Part shown: positions 61,516 through 64,000 of the stretch, one piece after another
Layout of the letters: each line of letters opens with the position of its first letter
How positions within the stretch are numbered: position 1 is the stretch's first letter
Assembly: GCA_007844125.1 (NCBI GenBank)
Contig: CM017563.1
Location: forward strand, 37,364,019-37,428,018
Reading direction: 5' to 3'
Length of the DNA stretch: 64,000 nucleotides
From: Sinonovacula constricta
Lineage: Eukaryota; Mollusca; Bivalvia; Cardiida; Solecurtidae
Program-made: the position numbers and the translations under genes
Notes under the pieces: model-generated
Seen by the model: only the letters and a program-made list of their open reading frames with translations
Database searches by the model: none
Told to the model about the DNA's origin: nothing

Positions 61516-61646
61516 CCTCATCATCAATAATAATAAAAAAACAAATGTTCTTTTTCCATATAAACATTTAAGGATGTGACTGTTTTCAGGTGCATGCACA
61601 AGCTTGCCTGGTGCATGCATAAGACCTTCTGGTGCGCCGGAATCAG

Positions 61647-61690
61647 TATAAAGAGCTGGGATTTTCTTCAGTCGGAGGACTCCAGCCCTT
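61647..61690 (+). promoter_or_regulatory. TATA plus initiator-like sequence
   Basis: TATAAAGAGCTGGG at 61647 and TCAGTCGGAGG, an initiator-like match, with the A at 61670. The spacing of 23 is shorter than the usual 30. Upstream GGTGCATGCA is repeated twice. No coding frame of note follows, so this may be a promoter remnant of an element. Confidence 0.3.
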
Positions 61691-62133
61691 TGAAGACGTT
61701 TGTTTATTGTATTGTATTTAGTTTTTGTTAAATATTCATTCCAATTAATTAATTCAAAGCAAAACTTAGCTCATAAATATTTAAAAAGTGGAAAACACAT
61801 AGTCGACCTATTTTTTGATATATATTTTTTGCATGTTATGTTAGGCGTTAGGATCAAAGATTTGAGCAAATACATTACTTTAATTCTTACAGTTGCTAAC
61901 GCAAAGTAAATTTATATCAGATATTAGCTATTGAGCGTTTATAAATGGTGGCCACGTGATTTTAAACGTTAACATAGACTTGTCGCTGCATTAATTTGTA
62001 TGTAAAGAAGTATCCTGAGGTTTATTGAATTCGTATAATTGAACTATTTGATCAATTGTTTATTGATTAATAAATCAATTATTTACTTATTTTTATATAT
62101 CGTTGGTCATTGTTTTATATTTCGGCAAATTAA

Positions 62134-62607
62134 AGGTGATATCTGACAGTTTGGACCAAAATATCTTTTCCTCAAATAACCAAATAGGTCATTGTTACTT
62201 GAAAAGATCTGCAAAATGCTGCTCATTGATGCCCTAGATCACTGTGAACAGTGAAATCCTCAGTCCTAATTGTAAACAGATATTTCCTATCTGAGCCACG
62301 CTGCTGAGATAGCTATTTTTAACTAGAAAAACCACGTGAGAACTTACTTTTGAGATTACGTTATATGGTAATCCGGGTTGTCGGTATCTATTTTTAGCAG
62401 AGATCACTATCGTGCATATTTATTGACTTCGAATAATTGAACTATTTAGAGAGTTTTTACTGCGATTTGTACAATCTAACAATATAGACCGTGTTCAAAA
62501 CCGCCTTTACTTATACTAAAGTATGAGTTTATGCAGAAATGATGCCCTAATTACTCAAGCCAGTGGTAAGGTATTGTAACGTTACAGACAAACTGTCGGA
62601 TACCACC
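62134..62607 (+). mobile_element. TTAA-family MITE, complete, 474 bp (best copy)
   Basis: TTAA at 62130-62133 and 62608-62611 flank AGGTGATATCTGACAGTTTG and, on the minus strand, GGTGGTATCCGACAGTTTGT. A TTAA target and ends starting (A)GGTG fit a Kolobok- or piggyBac-type non-autonomous element; the interior has no coding frame. Confidence 0.85.
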
Positions 62608-62619
62608 TTAAAAATGAAC

Positions 62620-63565
62620 CTAGGTGCCATAACAATATCCAAGTTTATAACAATTATATCAAATTATCGTTTACTTTTGTAGCAAGGTTTACTGTATTTC
62701 CTTAACAGTACAATCCGATTTTCTATGTGGTAACCTATTTTACCCATTCAGTGTTTGTATCGAATGCTCAAAGGATCGAGTTCTACATATGACAGGAACA
62801 AATAACGAGATAATACGTGGGAATATATACAATGCATATCTTTAAGACAAGATAGTTGGTTTCTTTAAAGAACTGAACCTAGGCCAATACAATACAATGA
62901 AAACATACCAACATGGAATTGGATAATATACGGTCAGCAAATGAAAATTGACAGCATGACTTGTCACCAGTAAACGATTTCTATATAAACGAAATTATTT
63001 TTTTTTCAACAAAAGTACTCGTTTATGTTTTATGGTTTGCTGTAGAGAGGAAATATTGACGCATATCAAGTTTTTAATTTGTTTCAAATCAGCCATGTCA
63101 AACGGAAGTCAAATATTGTCCGAGCGGTTGGAATGCAAGACGCGCAGGCACCAAATGCATGTGCAGGTCTGTTTGACTTTTTAGGCTTCACAATGCAAGA
63201 GGCGTGAGAAGGAATATGCTCCAAACTATAATACAGCAATGTCGATTACAAAACTTCATGATGTATTATCGTAACATAGGGGCCTTTTTGAAATTACAAG
63301 ATATTTTTCGTAATCACAGGTTCAAAGAATCTTTCCTCGTAATTAGGAAATTTCTTATCGTAATTACGGAAATACGGTTTAAGTAAAGGCTGTTTATAAT
63401 ATAACGCCTAATTGTTACAGCACAAATTCTGAAATATATCGGTTTAAATGCCCATTATGTCCAATTCCACAAAAACACCAGTGGTGTTTTCATCTAAAAA
63501 TAGATACCGATGTAGAGCTAATTACTACCCGGATGATCATGAAACGTGATCTCAAAAGTAAGAGC
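62620..63565. other. Intergenic DNA
   Basis: AT-rich, no gene seen. At 63255-63375 TCGTAATTA-type motifs recur several times, and 63485-63560 holds a fragment of the TTAA MITE family (ATCTAAAAATAGATACCGAT; CATGAAACGTGATCTC). Confidence 0.4.
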
Positions 63566-63736
63566 AGTCGGAACTCCTCGGGTAATTCGTCCTCGGGACA
63601 ATTATCCCTCGGATGTATCTGGTGCAATGATACATACTAAAATCACGATCGTTTTGTTCGCCGGAAGTCGGTAGAAGAATATGCCTAAAATGTAGTTCGC
63701 ACAAAACATGAACAATGGCATCGTTTTGACAGCTGC

Positions 63737-63960
63737 ATGTCTGCTGCGGTGGGTAAATTAAACCTGGATGATTTAAAATTAAGGTCGACACAAATTGAAG
63801 TTAAAACGCTTCATACTGTAGTGAGCCGTCATCCGAGCTGCAATCTTTGCTTTGACTATGTCACAAAAGCAGTCCCATTTATTGAAATGGCCGAGGTGAT
63901 CCGACTACCTACATACATCCGAGAGATGATTCGTGAATTATCCGATGTGTTCCGACTGAA
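63737..63960 (+). CDS. Possible first exon of an unrecognised gene running off the window
   Basis: An ATG at 63737 opens 75 codons (MSAAVGKLNLDDLKLRSTQI at the start) ending at CTGAA|GTAAGAGG, a good splice donor at 63961; without splicing a stop follows at once. The region is richer in CpG than its surroundings and a GCCGGAAGT ETS-type site lies upstream near 63660. The stretch KLRSTQIEVKTL faintly recalls the N-terminus of alpha-catenin/catulin proteins, but the later residues do not. The end overlaps a repeated motif (GTGAATTATCCGA-GTGTTCCGA) also found at 19.9 kb, so it may be repeat sequence and not a gene. Confidence 0.3.
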
Positions 63961-64000
63961 GTAAGAGGCCATGTGTTTTACTTAGTTTAAAAATAGCTAT

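Overview
The window is nuclear DNA of an animal. It is AT-rich, its genes are split by GT-AG introns, and its introns and intergenic DNA are full of tRNA-derived SINEs, small DNA transposons and tandem repeats. The repeat style suggests a mollusc, perhaps a bivalve; that is an impression from memory, not a proof. I rebuilt three protein genes exon by exon, with every exon phase closing, and found one U1 snRNA gene.

Left part (1-13.6 kb): a 5'-truncated LINE tail at the edge, then a minus-strand gene for dynein regulatory complex subunit 9 (DRC9/IQCG, 385 aa, nine coding exons plus a probable non-coding first exon). It starts head to head with the plus-strand ribosomal protein gene RPL35A (13.6-18.4 kb, 124 aa, four coding exons plus a probable short 5'-TOP exon). 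The two putative start regions lie within tens of bases of each other. From memory the same two genes are also head to head in human 3q29, so this pair may be very old.

Middle (18.4-31.5 kb): no convincing protein gene. It holds a mariner transposase fossil, a small hAT element with 8-bp flanking repeats, a roughly 2.3-kb element with long degenerate inverted ends (about 22.95-25.24 kb), an (AT)n run, a G run, a triple 120-bp repeat, and then about 5.3 kb that is nearly free of recognisable repeats and may be 3' UTR of the next gene.

Right-centre (31.5-54.7 kb): a minus-strand TM9SF2 gene (661 aa, 17 coding exons), with introns full of SINEs and DNA elements. Two exon/intron borders have been tandemly copied. 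At exon 14 the copied unit of 43 bp, carrying the splice donor itself, has grown into an array of about 13 copies. Intron 1 holds an element with perfect 54-bp terminal inverted repeats and another element nested inside.

Right end (54.7-64 kb): a complete 164-nt U1 snRNA gene on the plus strand, TTAA-flanked MITEs, a second small hAT copy, a 39-bp-stem hairpin, microsatellites, and at the very edge an open frame of 75 codons that may be a first exon but overlaps a repeated motif. The genes share no pathway: cilium motility (IQCG), translation (RPL35A), Golgi/endosome membrane (TM9SF2) and splicing (U1).
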